A stretch of 44,613 bases of DNA, from NCBI GenBank assembly GCA_016929695.1, contig JAFGII010000064.1, positions 1-44,613 on the forward strand, read 5' to 3'. Below the pieces are notes generated by a model that was not told where the DNA came from, did no database searches, and saw only the letters and a program-made list of their open reading frames with translations. Positions 33,050 to 41,214 of the stretch are shown here, piece after piece. The DNA is from Ignavibacteria bacterium. Lineage in GTDB: Bacteria > Bacteroidota > Ignavibacteria > Tepidaquicellales > Tepidaquicellaceae. Numbering within the stretch: position 1 is the first letter of the stretch; each line of letters starts with the position of its first letter. A program made the position numbers and the translations under genes.

Positions 33050-33598
33050 TTAAAATATTTTCTTTTTGTCGTCAAAATATTTATTAACCAGAAATATTAT
33101 TACGGAAAATAAAATTCCCGCAGGTACAATCAGAAACCAGTGATTAATATTGAGGAGAACCGATATATCTCCCTGTATTTGTTTTTCGGGATTAATCAAT
33201 GTTGTTTTCAGAGGATTAATCATTAGACCATATATAAATAAACCCAATACCATTCCGAAAAGTGCAATTATTGAATCTTTTTTCCCTTCTCCGATTCTGG
33301 CTGCCATCGTTCCCGGGCAATATCCGAGTATTCCCATACCTGTACCGAATATTAATCCTCCTACTAATTTACCCCAGTCAAGAGGTTTCAATGATAATTT
33401 TAGTATTCCAAAATCACCTAAAATATAAAACAGAATCATTGAAAAAATTACAGCGGTCATCATAAATTTTAAAATCTTAAAGTCTTTTAATAAAAGCATA
33501 CCGACAACTCTCGGAAATTTTGTGATTCCCGTCCTCTGAAGAATATAACCAAAGATAAAACCCACTGCTAATCCGTATATAATATTAACTGCCCACAT
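33050..33598 (-). CDS. YeeE/YedE-type sulfur-compound transporter, second subunit
   Basis: 182 residues from the ATG at 33598, chosen because a strong AGGAGG ribosome-binding site lies just before it; a longer frame upstream is not credible. About five membrane segments. The signature Gly-Ile-Leu-Gly-Tyr-Cys-Pro-Gly-Thr has the conserved Cys of YeeE/YedE proteins (TsuA family), in which Cys residues hand thiosulfate across the membrane. It overlaps the first subunit by 14 bases, so the two halves probably pair to make a complete transporter. Its place between arsC and acr3 suggests a role with arsenic: perhaps sulfur supply or movement of thiolated arsenicals. This link is an inference. Confidence 0.85.
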   Translation of the reverse strand: MWAVNIIYGLAVGFIFGYILQRTGITKFPRVVGMLLLKDFKILKFMMTAVIFSMILFYILGDFGILKLSLKPLDWGKLVGGLIFGTGMGILGYCPGTMAARIGEGKKDSIIALFGMVLGLFIYGLMINPLKTTLINPEKQIQGDISVLLNINHWFLIVPAGILFSVIIFLVNKYFDDKKKIF

Positions 33599-34148
33599 TT
33601 TGACCTCCTTTTTCTCTGTACAATATTTTTGCCGTAATAATACCCGCCGCAAAGAAAGACGCGCCCGCAACAATACTCCCGAGAGAAAGATGTGCCCAGC
33701 CCTGCAAAATATTTCCGGTCGTGCAGCCGTTTGCAAGTCCGGCTCCATATCCCAGTAATATACTTCCGATTAATACAAAGATATATCTTTTGATTACACT
33801 ATCACCTTTAAATTTAATCCAGACTGCAGGTATGTTTTCAGGTGAATAGGTTCGTGACAATTTTGAAGCCGTGAATCCGCCGATGATTAAACCGACAAGA
33901 ATGAAAAATTCCACTGTTCCTGATGGTTTCCCGAGAAGTTCCTTAAAATAAGTGCTTTCAGATAAACCCGAAAATAGTCTTGATAACCGGGATGATATGT
34001 AACCAAAACCCGAAGTAACTCCGAACGGATAATTTCTGTACTGCAGCCACTCAAAAATTATATAGGTCGCGGCAGATAAAAGCGACACGAGTATTCCTCC
34101 TGTAAACCAGTGCCATTCCTCTTTTGGATTTTTATTTTTTTCGTCCAT
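33585..34148 (-). CDS. YeeE/YedE-type sulfur-compound transporter, first subunit
   Basis: 187 residues, about four to five membrane segments. The signature is Gly-Leu-Ala-Asn-Gly-Cys-Thr-Thr-Gly-Asn-Ile-Leu-Gln-Gly, the Gly-Cys-Thr-x-Gly half-site of YeeE/YedE, partner of the Gly-Tyr-Cys-Pro-Gly-Thr site in the next gene. Split pairs of this kind (called PmpA/PmpB in some bacteria) are often regulated by ArsR-type repressors. The start at 34148 follows a 60-base gap from the thioredoxin-like gene. A shorter coding unit is not needed: the N-terminal polar segment is normal for the family. Confidence 0.85.
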   Translation of the reverse strand: MDEKNKNPKEEWHWFTGGILVSLLSAATYIIFEWLQYRNYPFGVTSGFGYISSRLSRLFSGLSESTYFKELLGKPSGTVEFFILVGLIIGGFTASKLSRTYSPENIPAVWIKFKGDSVIKRYIFVLIGSILLGYGAGLANGCTTGNILQGWAHLSLGSIVAGASFFAAGIITAKILYREKGGQNVGS

Positions 34149-34208
34149 AAAAGATTATGTATATAATTTAAAATTAAATTTCCTATTATCAACTCCCACT
34201 ACCGTATT

Positions 34209-34460
34209 CTATTGATTGCCCAGATTCATTCTTATCCAGTTTAAAAGCGTTGATTTAGTAGGCAGTTTTCCGCTTACCATAACTTTGTCATTTATAATCA
34301 GAGCAGGTGTGTGAAATACTCCGAATTCCGATATTGCATTTAAATCCGTTATCTTCTGTAAATCTGCATCTATGTTTTTTTCTGCAAGAATATTTAGACA
34401 CATCTTGTATAATTCTTCACACCTTGGACAACCGGTACCTAATACTCTTATGGTCAGCAT
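34209..34460 (-). CDS. Small CPRC thioredoxin-like protein
   Basis: 83 residues, thioredoxin fold of the 'redox-active disulfide protein 2' (MTH895/TM0996) type. The redox motif is Cys-Pro-Arg-Cys (residues 11-14) after Gly-Thr-Gly, with the cis-Pro loop at Phe-His-Thr-Pro-Ala and a Gly-Lys-Leu-Pro end. It starts 2 bases after the arsC stop and is translationally coupled to it. It is probably the electron donor for the thioredoxin-coupled arsenate reductase or carries As(III). Such short thioredoxins are common next to arsenic genes. Confidence 0.88.
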   Translation of the reverse strand: MLTIRVLGTGCPRCEELYKMCLNILAEKNIDADLQKITDLNAISEFGVFHTPALIINDKVMVSGKLPTKSTLLNWIRMNLGNQ

Positions 34461-34462
34461 AT

Positions 34463-34891
34463 CTATTTTTTAAAATTTATAAATTCTGTTATTTTGCTTT
34501 TTATTTCATCACGAATTATTCTAACACGCGACAATATTTCTTCATCCGTTCCCTTTAAGGAAGACGGGTCTTCAAAGGACCAGTGAATTCTCTCCGATAT
34601 GCCGGGAAATAAAGGACATCTTTCTCCCGCAGTTTCGTCACAAACGGTAATAACATAATCATACAGTCTTCCTTCCCTGTAAAAATTAAAGACATCATTG
34701 GTCTGTTTTCCGGAAATATCTATGCCTTCTTCCTGTAATACCCTTATTACATAAGGATTTAGTTTACCCGGCTCCAGTCCCGCACTCTCTGCAGTAAAAC
34801 TGTCCCCCCCTAAATTGTTTAAAAATGCTTCAGCCATCTGACTTCTTGCTGAATTATGAACACAAACGAAAAGTACTTTCTTCTTATCCAT
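34463..34891 (-). CDS. arsC: Arsenate reductase, thioredoxin-coupled low-molecular-weight phosphatase type
   Basis: 142 residues. The P-loop Cys-Val-His-Asn-Ser-Ala-Arg-Ser (Cys10) is at the start after a short strand, as in LMW-PTP arsenate reductases. The second and third redox Cys lie in [12 protein letters not shown], the disulfide-cascade loop of the Staphylococcus pI258 class. His-Trp-Ser-Phe-Glu-Asp-Pro-Ser contains the catalytic Asp. It converts arsenate to arsenite, which ACR3 exports or ArsM methylates. It follows arsM by 9 bases and precedes the thioredoxin-like gene by 2 bases. Confidence 0.95.
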   Translation of the reverse strand: MDKKKVLFVCVHNSARSQMAEAFLNNLGGDSFTAESAGLEPGKLNPYVIRVLQEEGIDISGKQTNDVFNFYREGRLYDYVITVCDETAGERCPLFPGISERIHWSFEDPSSLKGTDEEILSRVRIIRDEIKSKITEFINFKK

Positions 34892-34900
34892 ATATTTTAT

Positions 34901-35755
34901 TTAATATTTATTTTCATTCTGCTTTTTATTCCCTCCTGAGGAGACAGGAAGAAATTTCTCTGCATATACATTTATACTCAAAATCTTCAATCCGGTCTTC
35001 TTAATCTCAGTTAATTCCTCCTTTGATATATACTTCAAATAAATATAATTTGGAATTTCAATTATACGTTCTTTCTGTATCTTTATGATTTTAAAACCTG
35101 TTTTTTCAATAATTTTGATATATTCGTCTTTGGTTGTAGCACCGGAAACACAACCGGCATATAATTCGACAACTTTCTTAATTGATTCAGGTAACTCGCC
35201 GGTTGTTACGATATCAGAAACTGAAAAATGCCCGCCGGGTTTTAATATCCTGTAGATTTCCGAGAATGCTTTTTCTTTATCAGGAACAAGATTCAGAACG
35301 CAATTGCTGATAACAACATCAGACGTATTAATATCTAAAGGCAGATTCTCGATATCGCCGTATATAAATTCAATATTATCATATCCGAGTTTTTTATTAT
35401 TCAGTTTTGCTTTTTCAATCATCTCCTCGGTAAAATCAATTCCGATTACTCTGCCTTTTTCTCCTGTAATCGCTCTTGCAATAAAAACATCATTACCTGC
35501 ACCCGAGCCAAGGTCAACCACGGTATCACCATCATTTATTAAAGCAAATTCCGTCGGAAGACCGCATCCGAGACTTAAATCCGCTTCCGGAACATACCCT
35601 TCTATTTTAGAATAATCTTCCGCCATTATGTCAAAATTCCCGGATGAACAGCAGGAAGACGGCCCGCAGCAGGGTGACTCAAAAAATACACCTGACTTGG
35701 TTGCTATATCAGAGTACTTTTCTTTTACAATTTCTTTTTTTAATTTTTCTTCCAT
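34901..35755 (-). CDS. arsM: Arsenite methyltransferase
   Basis: 284 residues. The N-terminal Cys-rich stretch (CCGPSSCCSSG, about 25-35) and the Cys in Ser-Asn-Cys-Val-Leu-Asn-Leu and Tyr-Ala-Gly-Cys-Val-Ser-Gly give the three or more Cys that bind As(III). The SAM-binding core is Val-Val-Asp-Leu-Gly-Ser-Gly-Ala-Gly-Asn-Asp (about 83-93). It uses S-adenosylmethionine to methylate arsenite to mono-, di- and trimethyl forms. The gene is the first after arsR, 71 bases downstream. Its presence with acr3 shows two parallel detoxification routes, methylation and efflux. Confidence 0.95.
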   Translation of the reverse strand: MEEKLKKEIVKEKYSDIATKSGVFFESPCCGPSSCCSSGNFDIMAEDYSKIEGYVPEADLSLGCGLPTEFALINDGDTVVDLGSGAGNDVFIARAITGEKGRVIGIDFTEEMIEKAKLNNKKLGYDNIEFIYGDIENLPLDINTSDVVISNCVLNLVPDKEKAFSEIYRILKPGGHFSVSDIVTTGELPESIKKVVELYAGCVSGATTKDEYIKIIEKTGFKIIKIQKERIIEIPNYIYLKYISKEELTEIKKTGLKILSINVYAEKFLPVSSGGNKKQNENKY

Positions 35756-35826
35756 ATTATATTTTTTTTATCTCTTCAGAAATGTAGGGGTCACTCTATT
35801 TATATTTTCATAAGTATCGAATTATA

Positions 35827-36180
35827 TTATCGACAGCATAATTTGTTTCTGTCAATATCTGATATCATATTTAAATCATTTTTTATAATCTCATCATTTT
35901 CAAGAATCATCTGAACATATAGCAACGCTGAAGTAATAGAATTATCTTCCGGCTGAAGATTAAGTCTGTAATTAATCCACTTCCCGTCTTTATCTCCTGT
36001 TATTAGTCCTGCATCGCTTAATATACTTAAATGTTGAGATACTGTCGATGCGGCAAGTTTTAATATCTCTGTTATTTCACAAACGCACAAAGATTTTTTT
36101 TGCAGCATTTTCAGAATGCGCAATCTGTTTTTGTCGGATAATGCTTTGAATATTTTCTCCTGTTTTTGAATACTCATCAT
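35827..36180 (-). CDS. arsR: ArsR-family arsenic-responsive repressor
   Basis: 117 residues, winged-helix fold. The As(III) site is seen as Ser-Leu-Cys32-Val-Cys34-Glu at the start of the alpha-3 helix, as in the pR773 type (Glu-Leu-Cys-Val-Cys). The recognition helix is Ala-Ala-Ser-Thr-Val-Ser-Gln-His-Leu, and the wing reads Gly-Lys-Trp-Ile-Asn-Tyr-Arg-Leu. An extra C-terminal pair Cys-Cys-Arg may add a metal ligand. It is the first gene of the minus-strand arsenic cluster and presumably represses it until As(III) binds. The dyad at 36179-36198 may be its operator. Confidence 0.93.
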   Translation of the reverse strand: MMSIQKQEKIFKALSDKNRLRILKMLQKKSLCVCEITEILKLAASTVSQHLSILSDAGLITGDKDGKWINYRLNLQPEDNSITSALLYVQMILENDEIIKNDLNMISDIDRNKLCCR

Positions 36181-36198
36181 TTCGTTATTTACCGAAAT
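36179..36198. promoter_or_regulatory. Possible ArsR operator dyad at the arsR start
   Basis: ATTTCG and CGAAAT are separated by eight bases, giving a 20-bp dyad that overlaps the arsR start codon. ArsR proteins bind AT-rich dyads of this kind near their own start. The overlap with the start codon would block both transcription and translation initiation. This is based on symmetry only. Confidence 0.35.
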
Positions 36199-36407
36199 AT
36201 AAAAATGTTAAATTTTAATTTCAACCCCTATTTTAATATCCTCAGAGCTTAAAAGTTTTTATACATCCTGTTTGTCATAAAAAATTTATTTGGGAATCTC
36301 AAAATCCTGTTTGTTTCATCAATTAGTTCCTGAAAAAATTTTCCCGTTTAATCGGAATTTTCAACACTACGACAACTCTTGCGACATTTCGTAATGAATG
36401 ATAAATT

Positions 36408-37259
36408 TTAGAACAGCACGTATGAAAATCCTAATTGTAATGCCTCTTTCATCTGTGTTTTAAGAGACTGGTCTTTCTGATATATCACATTCAACTGAAA
36501 ATTAACATTAAAATAATCATTTATTTTCGCTGTAATGATATTATCCCAGTTGGCGTCCCAGACATCGAGTGAATTAAATCTCGAAAACAATCTTAACCTG
36601 CTTGCGTATATCATATTTTTCAGAAATTCATAATTTAATTCTGCAACCGATTCGATACCTGTCTCAATTTTAAATTTTTCGATTTTATCTAACGTCTCAG
36701 GGTCGTCTGAATAAATATTGAATTTATTTGTAAATGTCTCCTGCAGACCGACACCCAATCTGTAAAGAAATATTTTTTTCATATATATAAAACCTATGGA
36801 CTGGGAAATGTATCCCGGGTCAAAAAAAGCGGTGATTTGCTGTTCGACCGATCCAGAATAATCGAAACCGTTTGCAAGTCCCGTTCTGAGTTCATTGCTG
36901 AAATAAGGATTCACTGTCCACCCTATATTTTTTATCAGTAAATTCTCCAGTCTTAGTTCATTATCAGTTGTAAAATACCTTGAACTCGATTTTGTTCTGC
37001 CGTATGCAAGTTTCATACGGTTTAACAGAAACCAGTTCTTATCCCGATAATAAGCACCAAAATTTCCTATGCCTGAAAGTGAGAACGAACTTTCTCCTCC
37101 CTGAACCCAGTTTTCGAACGTAATCTGACTAAAATTTGCTCCAACTGTACCTGCGGTTGACCAGCCGTATTTCAATGTCGTATCAATTTCCTGTGCCGTG
37201 CAAAAACCGGAAAATAAAAATATGATTATAAAAATGGATAACGCAGTAAAATAATTCAT
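36408..37259 (-). CDS. DUF3078 outer-membrane protein
   Basis: 283 residues. Signal peptide 1-22 (ends Phe-Cys-Thr-Ala-Gln), with an AGGAGT ribosome-binding site. The N-terminal mature part carries the DUF3078 hallmark Gly-Ala-Asn-Phe-Ser-Gln-Ile-Thr-Phe-Glu-Asn-Trp-Val-Gln-Gly-Gly-Glu-Ser-Ser (about 39-57). The rest is strand-rich (NFQLNVIYQKDQSL) and ends in Leu-Gly-Phe-Ser-Tyr-Val-Leu-Phe, the usual BAM-type end. Family members are outer-membrane barrels of unknown function found across Bacteroidota. The gene is separated from arsR by about 230 bases of AT-rich DNA with no clear feature and is probably independently transcribed. Confidence 0.85.
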   Translation of the reverse strand: MNYFTALSIFIIIFLFSGFCTAQEIDTTLKYGWSTAGTVGANFSQITFENWVQGGESSFSLSGIGNFGAYYRDKNWFLLNRMKLAYGRTKSSSRYFTTDNELRLENLLIKNIGWTVNPYFSNELRTGLANGFDYSGSVEQQITAFFDPGYISQSIGFIYMKKIFLYRLGVGLQETFTNKFNIYSDDPETLDKIEKFKIETGIESVAELNYEFLKNMIYASRLRLFSRFNSLDVWDANWDNIITAKINDYFNVNFQLNVIYQKDQSLKTQMKEALQLGFSYVLF

Positions 37260-37379
37260 TGTTTTACTCCTTTTGTTTAATTTTTAATAAATATAATTAT
37301 AATGAATTGAAATTATGATACAGAATGAACTGTACACTTTTTTATTAAACCGCAATTTCAATTAAGCATATTAAAAAAA

Positions 37380-37400
37380 GCTGCTCTTTTTTGAGCAGCC
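37380..37400 (-). terminator. Rho-independent terminator
   Basis: On the minus strand GGCTGCTC-AAAAAA-GAGCAGC is followed by TTTTTTT, 28 bases past the stop of the sialidase-like T9SS gene. A 7-bp GC-rich stem with a strong U-run makes this a clear terminator. Confidence 0.92.
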
Positions 37401-37427
37401 TTTTATGATAAAACGATGATTCTTGTA

Positions 37428-39398
37428 TTATTTAAGAAGTATCATGGATTTAATATCCGTGAAATCGCCCGCAGTTAATTTATAGAAATATACTCCTGAA
37501 CTTAAATTTCCTCCGTTAAAAAACGCAGTATGTTTACCCGCCTGCTGTTTTGGATAACTGAAACTTGCAACTTCTTTACCGAGACTGCTGTAAATAACAA
37601 GTTTTACATCAGTAACCGTTGCAAGTGTGTATTCAATCCTTGTTATAGGATTAAAAGGATTCGGATAATTCTGGAATAACTCGAAATTGTTTGTTACTTC
37701 GATTTCATTTCCAACTCCGGTTACAGTAGAACTAACATATATAGTAGCTGTTCTTGTATGAACCGGCGTGCCGTTCGGTCCCTGCGACTTAACGAGTAAA
37801 GTATATGTCCCGGGAGTAACACCGCCTGTGCCTGTTAACTTAACCGGAACATTCCCCGGGAATGAAGATAATTTATTTCCTGACGGATAAGTTATAGCAA
37901 TTGTCCCTGCAGGAGGGGTCGGAGTTATTGATGCAGAAACAATTACCGTGTCGGCATATAATTTAACGCTTGGTACCTGCATCTGAATAGTAATATTACC
38001 GACATTTGAATTAAGACTGTCCTGTGTAGGATTCAATCTCATTGCAAAATCCGGGAAGTATGCTGACATACTTGTATAGTTATTGTTTCGGAAATCGCAC
38101 CATACCGGAACAGAAACTTTTCCGTTTGACATTATTGCATCATAGTCACCCTGATATGCGGGAGGATTACCGGAACTTGACAATTTTGTCTTTGCAATTT
38201 TATTCGTTATTCTCTGGTTCGGTGCAAATGTATTACCTCCGTCTGCTGTATATGTTGCATATACATCCATACTGTCGCTGGTCGGACAGTTTCTTGTATC
38301 ATACCATTTTATGTATAATTTCCCGTCAAAATTATCGCACCAGATAGCCGGGAAAAACTGATGATTGTTTTGTGTATTCGGGTCATCATTAACAGTTTTT
38401 CTTGCAGACCATGTAACACCTTTATCGGTTGAATATCTTAGAAAGATATCAGGTTTATTTCCGTTCCCTGACGGTTCATTTGAAGCATAGACACAATATA
38501 ACCTGCCACGGTAAGGTCCCCAGCTGTTATCAGCGGCTATCATTGGATAAGGTCTTGTTCTCATCCCGTTAACAGTCGAACGTCCTGAAATTTCTGTTCC
38601 TATGTAATTCGACCACATTACGGATGACTGAGTAGTAAATGATGCTCCGCCATTCGTTGATAAATGGAAAGTATAAGTGCCCGCATAGTTCGGACCCAGA
38701 TGCGTAACTGCATAAACACATCCGCCTGAAATACTCCCGTTCGCTCCTACACAGACCATCGCCCCAGGATAAGTGTGCGGAGTTAATGAAGCAGTCTGTG
38801 AAAATGATGTACCTTGATTTGTACTTCTCCAGAAACTTGCGGTACTGCTGCTTGTCATTATACTATAGACATAATTTGAATATGGTCCCGCTGTCATATC
38901 GCAGGTTATCCAGTTCTTATCATTACCGCTTACCGCTGTTACGTTTGTGAATAACCAGCTTTGTCCGAAGTTTGTTGACTTTGCAACCCAGCAGCCGGTA
39001 ACGGGACTCTTCATTGTTTCGTAATAAAGATTTCCTAAACTGTCAACTGCAGTAACTGGGTCACCTGCGGCATTGGGAAATGTAACAGGGGTTTGAATCC
39101 AATCTATACCGTTATGGACATAAAATGCTACGTTAATGTTCCAGCCAGTAAAGAATTGAAGAGGATTTAAAGGATTAATAGAAACGTGTCCTTCAGAGTA
39201 TGTCGTACCCATAACAAAATTATCATAGTCGTCAATTGTAATTACTGCATAAGGAACATAAACATAAGGAATGTTTATGTCACGAAGCGTCTGTGGAATT
39301 TGATCCTTAGTAGGATCATCAAACTGTGCAAATGCTATGCCTGTTATAAATAATACAGCCATTACAATTTGCATGAGTGTTAAAGAGTTTTTTCTCAT
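37428..39398 (-). CDS. Sialidase/BNR-like propeller protein with T9SS sorting domain
   Basis: About 656 residues from the ATG at 39398; an upstream TTG is less likely because the signal peptide begins at this Met (Met-Arg-Lys-Asn-Ser, ending Ile-Ala-Phe-Ala-Gln). The body (about 30-460) is a propeller with Asp-box blades such as Ser-Thr-Asn-Gly-Gly-Ala-Ser-Phe and Ser-Thr-Asp-Lys-Gly-Val-Thr-Trp, resembling exo-alpha-sialidases. I cannot see a full set of catalytic Arg/Asp/Tyr, so it may only bind glycans. A bacterial Ig-like domain (about 470-560, PAGTIAITYPSGNK) comes before the T9SS sorting domain (NYPNPFNPITRIEYT, ending Lys-Ser-Met-Ile-Leu-Leu-Lys). Secreted or surface protein. Confidence 0.85.
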   Translation of the reverse strand: MRKNSLTLMQIVMAVLFITGIAFAQFDDPTKDQIPQTLRDINIPYVYVPYAVITIDDYDNFVMGTTYSEGHVSINPLNPLQFFTGWNINVAFYVHNGIDWIQTPVTFPNAAGDPVTAVDSLGNLYYETMKSPVTGCWVAKSTNFGQSWLFTNVTAVSGNDKNWITCDMTAGPYSNYVYSIMTSSSTASFWRSTNQGTSFSQTASLTPHTYPGAMVCVGANGSISGGCVYAVTHLGPNYAGTYTFHLSTNGGASFTTQSSVMWSNYIGTEISGRSTVNGMRTRPYPMIAADNSWGPYRGRLYCVYASNEPSGNGNKPDIFLRYSTDKGVTWSARKTVNDDPNTQNNHQFFPAIWCDNFDGKLYIKWYDTRNCPTSDSMDVYATYTADGGNTFAPNQRITNKIAKTKLSSSGNPPAYQGDYDAIMSNGKVSVPVWCDFRNNNYTSMSAYFPDFAMRLNPTQDSLNSNVGNITIQMQVPSVKLYADTVIVSASITPTPPAGTIAITYPSGNKLSSFPGNVPVKLTGTGGVTPGTYTLLVKSQGPNGTPVHTRTATIYVSSTVTGVGNEIEVTNNFELFQNYPNPFNPITRIEYTLATVTDVKLVIYSSLGKEVASFSYPKQQAGKHTAFFNGGNLSSGVYFYKLTAGDFTDIKSMILLK

Positions 39399-39723
39399 CT
39401 TGCTTTTTTGTTTTAATTGTAAAATATGTTTTTTCAAAAAGTATTATTATTAAGTTATTCATACGAGGTTAATTAGGTGTTTATCTTCGGAAGTTATCGC
39501 TGACATAAAAATATAAGAACTGACAAATTCGTATAAAATAAGCAATTATATTTTTTTAAACAAAGTAAATTATATAAAAATTTACTTTTTAGAAAAAAAA
39601 ATTGTGCTTGAAAACTATACAAGTACCTGCATTTAAATCAACATTTCTATTTTAAAAAGTCTTTTAAACCTTAAGGTTATATTACCTTTAAATAAAATAA
39701 AAATCCTCGTATTTTAAAATAAC

Positions 39724-39767
39724 GGAGAGGTGGCTGAGTGGTTGAAAGCGGCGGTCTCGAAAACCGT
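39724..39767 (+). pseudogene. Truncated tRNA-Ser(CGA), 5' half only
   Basis: GGAGAGG starts the acceptor arm, followed by TG, a D arm (GCTGAGTGG...AAAGC), then an anticodon stem GCGGT/ACCGT with loop CTCGAAA, giving anticodon CGA (39758-39760). After ACCGT the variable arm, T arm and 3' acceptor strand are all missing. The next bases (GTCTCTCGAAAAAACC at 39771-39786) are an imperfect copy of the anticodon loop region. The gene is therefore cut at the anticodon arm, 100 bases before a tyrosine recombinase. This is the left junction of an integrated element. Confidence 0.85.
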
Positions 39768-39869
39768 TCAGTCTCTCGAAAAAACCTACCAAAAACAATA
39801 ATCAAACAGAAAAATTGAACTAATTCTTAAACTTTCAACTTCAAATTTTAGCGGGAAGGAAGTAAAAAT

Positions 39870-40904
39870 ATGTTTCTCTTTAAGAACAAACAAACAGGAA
39901 GGTATTATCTTTATTATTTTGACCTCTCCGGGAAAAGAAAATGTATTTCAACTAAAGCGAAATATAAACCGGAGGCGATGAAATTTCTCAAAAACTTCAA
40001 TTCCATTCAAGAGGAAAAAAACAGGAAAAAGGATTTAACGGTTTTTTACATTTCCGATTTACAAAAGGAAGTGTTAAAATATGCTGAGAGCAATTTCCGT
40101 AAATCAACAATTCAAATTTACAAGCGGGTTTTTAAAGATGCTTTAAGGTTAATAAGTGATAAACCTATAAAACTTATTACATTCTCCGATATAGAGCATT
40201 ATAAGACTATTAGGAGCGGTGAAGTTTCTCCGGCAATGGTAAATATTGACTTAGCAACATTAAAGGCAATATTCAATATTGCAATTCGTTTTGAATGGAT
40301 TAATATAAACCCGGTTAATAAAGTTAAAAAATTGTCAATTCCGGAAAAAGAGCGGTTAAGTTTTACGGAGGAGGAATTTAAATTAATCCTGAATAACATT
40401 GATAACGAAACAATTAAGCAATTTGTGTTATTTGCGTATTATACCGGGTGTAGATTGAATGAAATATGTAATATTCAAATGAGAGATGTAAATTTATCAG
40501 ATAGGATATTAACTATAAGGAATAAACCGGACTTTAAAACTAAGACCGGGAAGGAGAGAGTTATTCCTATTGATAATGAATTATTTGAGTTATTGAGTGG
40601 AATGTTAAGAGAAGGAAATATTTTTAAGTTCTTTAATCCGGAAATGTATTTATTCAGAAATTCAAAAGGATTTAAATTTAATAAAAACTTTGTTTCATTA
40701 AAATTTAAAGAGGCATTGAGAAAAGCGGGACTTCCGGAGCGGTTTCACTTCCATTGTTTAAGACATTCAAGAATTACGGAATGGGTTAAAATAGGTTTAC
40801 CTATACCTCTTATTATGAAACTTGCGGGACATTCTCAATCAATTACAACTCAAAATTATACTCATATTACTATTGAGGACTTAAAGAAGGCATTAATAAA
40901 ATAA
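39870..40904 (+). CDS. int: Tyrosine recombinase (integrase)
   Basis: 344 residues. The N-terminus (about 1-50) resembles the Arm-binding domain, followed by a SAM-like core-binding domain (about 55-150) and the catalytic domain (165-340). The catalytic residues are Arg195 in Tyr-Thr-Gly-Cys-Arg, Lys in the beta-hairpin after Thr-Lys-Thr-Gly, His295 and Arg298 in His-Cys-Leu-Arg-His, His321 in Leu-Ala-Gly-His and Tyr330 in Gln-Asn-Tyr-Thr-His. All are present, so it is probably active. The ribosome-binding region GGGAAGGAAGT (39853-39863) is exactly complementary to a loop in the structured RNA at 41845-41914. It should recombine at the tRNA-Ser anticodon region. Confidence 0.96.
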   Translation: MFLFKNKQTGRYYLYYFDLSGKRKCISTKAKYKPEAMKFLKNFNSIQEEKNRKKDLTVFYISDLQKEVLKYAESNFRKSTIQIYKRVFKDALRLISDKPIKLITFSDIEHYKTIRSGEVSPAMVNIDLATLKAIFNIAIRFEWININPVNKVKKLSIPEKERLSFTEEEFKLILNNIDNETIKQFVLFAYYTGCRLNEICNIQMRDVNLSDRILTIRNKPDFKTKTGKERVIPIDNELFELLSGMLREGNIFKFFNPEMYLFRNSKGFKFNKNFVSLKFKEALRKAGLPERFHFHCLRHSRITEWVKIGLPIPLIMKLAGHSQSITTQNYTHITIEDLKKALIK

Positions 40905-40937
40905 TATCCGGGAGACCGGGAGGAAGGAAAAAATAAA

Positions 40938-41111
40938 ATGAATGACTTATTAAAAGAAGTTCAGAAACTCAAAAAGGAAAATCAAAAATTAAAAAGACAG
41001 TTAAGGGAAATTGAAATAATTATTTTCGGTAAAAAAGAGGTTAAACCTCCTCCTCCAGAAACGGAGGAAACGGAGACCTCCTCCGAGAATGGAAACCTTG
41101 AAAACCATTGA
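40938..41111 (+). CDS. Small coiled-coil protein, 57 residues
   Basis: The ATG at 40938 follows a good ribosome-binding site (GGGAGGAAGG, 9 bases upstream). Residues 1-28 form a Lys/Leu/Glu-rich coiled coil with heptad Leu/Ile (Leu-Leu-Lys-Glu-Val-Gln-Lys-Leu-Lys-Lys-Glu), then Pro-Pro-Pro-Pro and a Glu/Thr-rich acidic tail. No family recognised. It is too short for routine gene calling but is supported by its position 33 bases after int, the ribosome-binding site and consistent GAG-rich codon use. It could be a small regulator or an excision-type protein, but nothing proves this. Confidence 0.6.
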   Translation: MNDLLKEVQKLKKENQKLKRQLREIEIIIFGKKEVKPPPPETEETETSSENGNLENH

Positions 41112-41214
41112 TTTTATTGAGTTATCGGGACTTATTAAACTCTTATTGCATTTTAAAATTGAAACTATTAACTTGTAAAAAGAATAACTTATTTTAATTA
41201 AACCGGGAAGGAAA

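Noticed and set aside
33599-33748. A 50-residue N-terminal extension of the second YeeE/YedE subunit
   Set aside because: It overlaps the first subunit in another frame and is Arg-rich and unlike the family; the Shine-Dalgarno before 33598 marks the real start.
39724-39870. Complete tRNA gene or a tRNA with a group I intron
   Set aside because: No 3' half, T arm or acceptor strand can be found in the following sequence, and no intron structure is visible.
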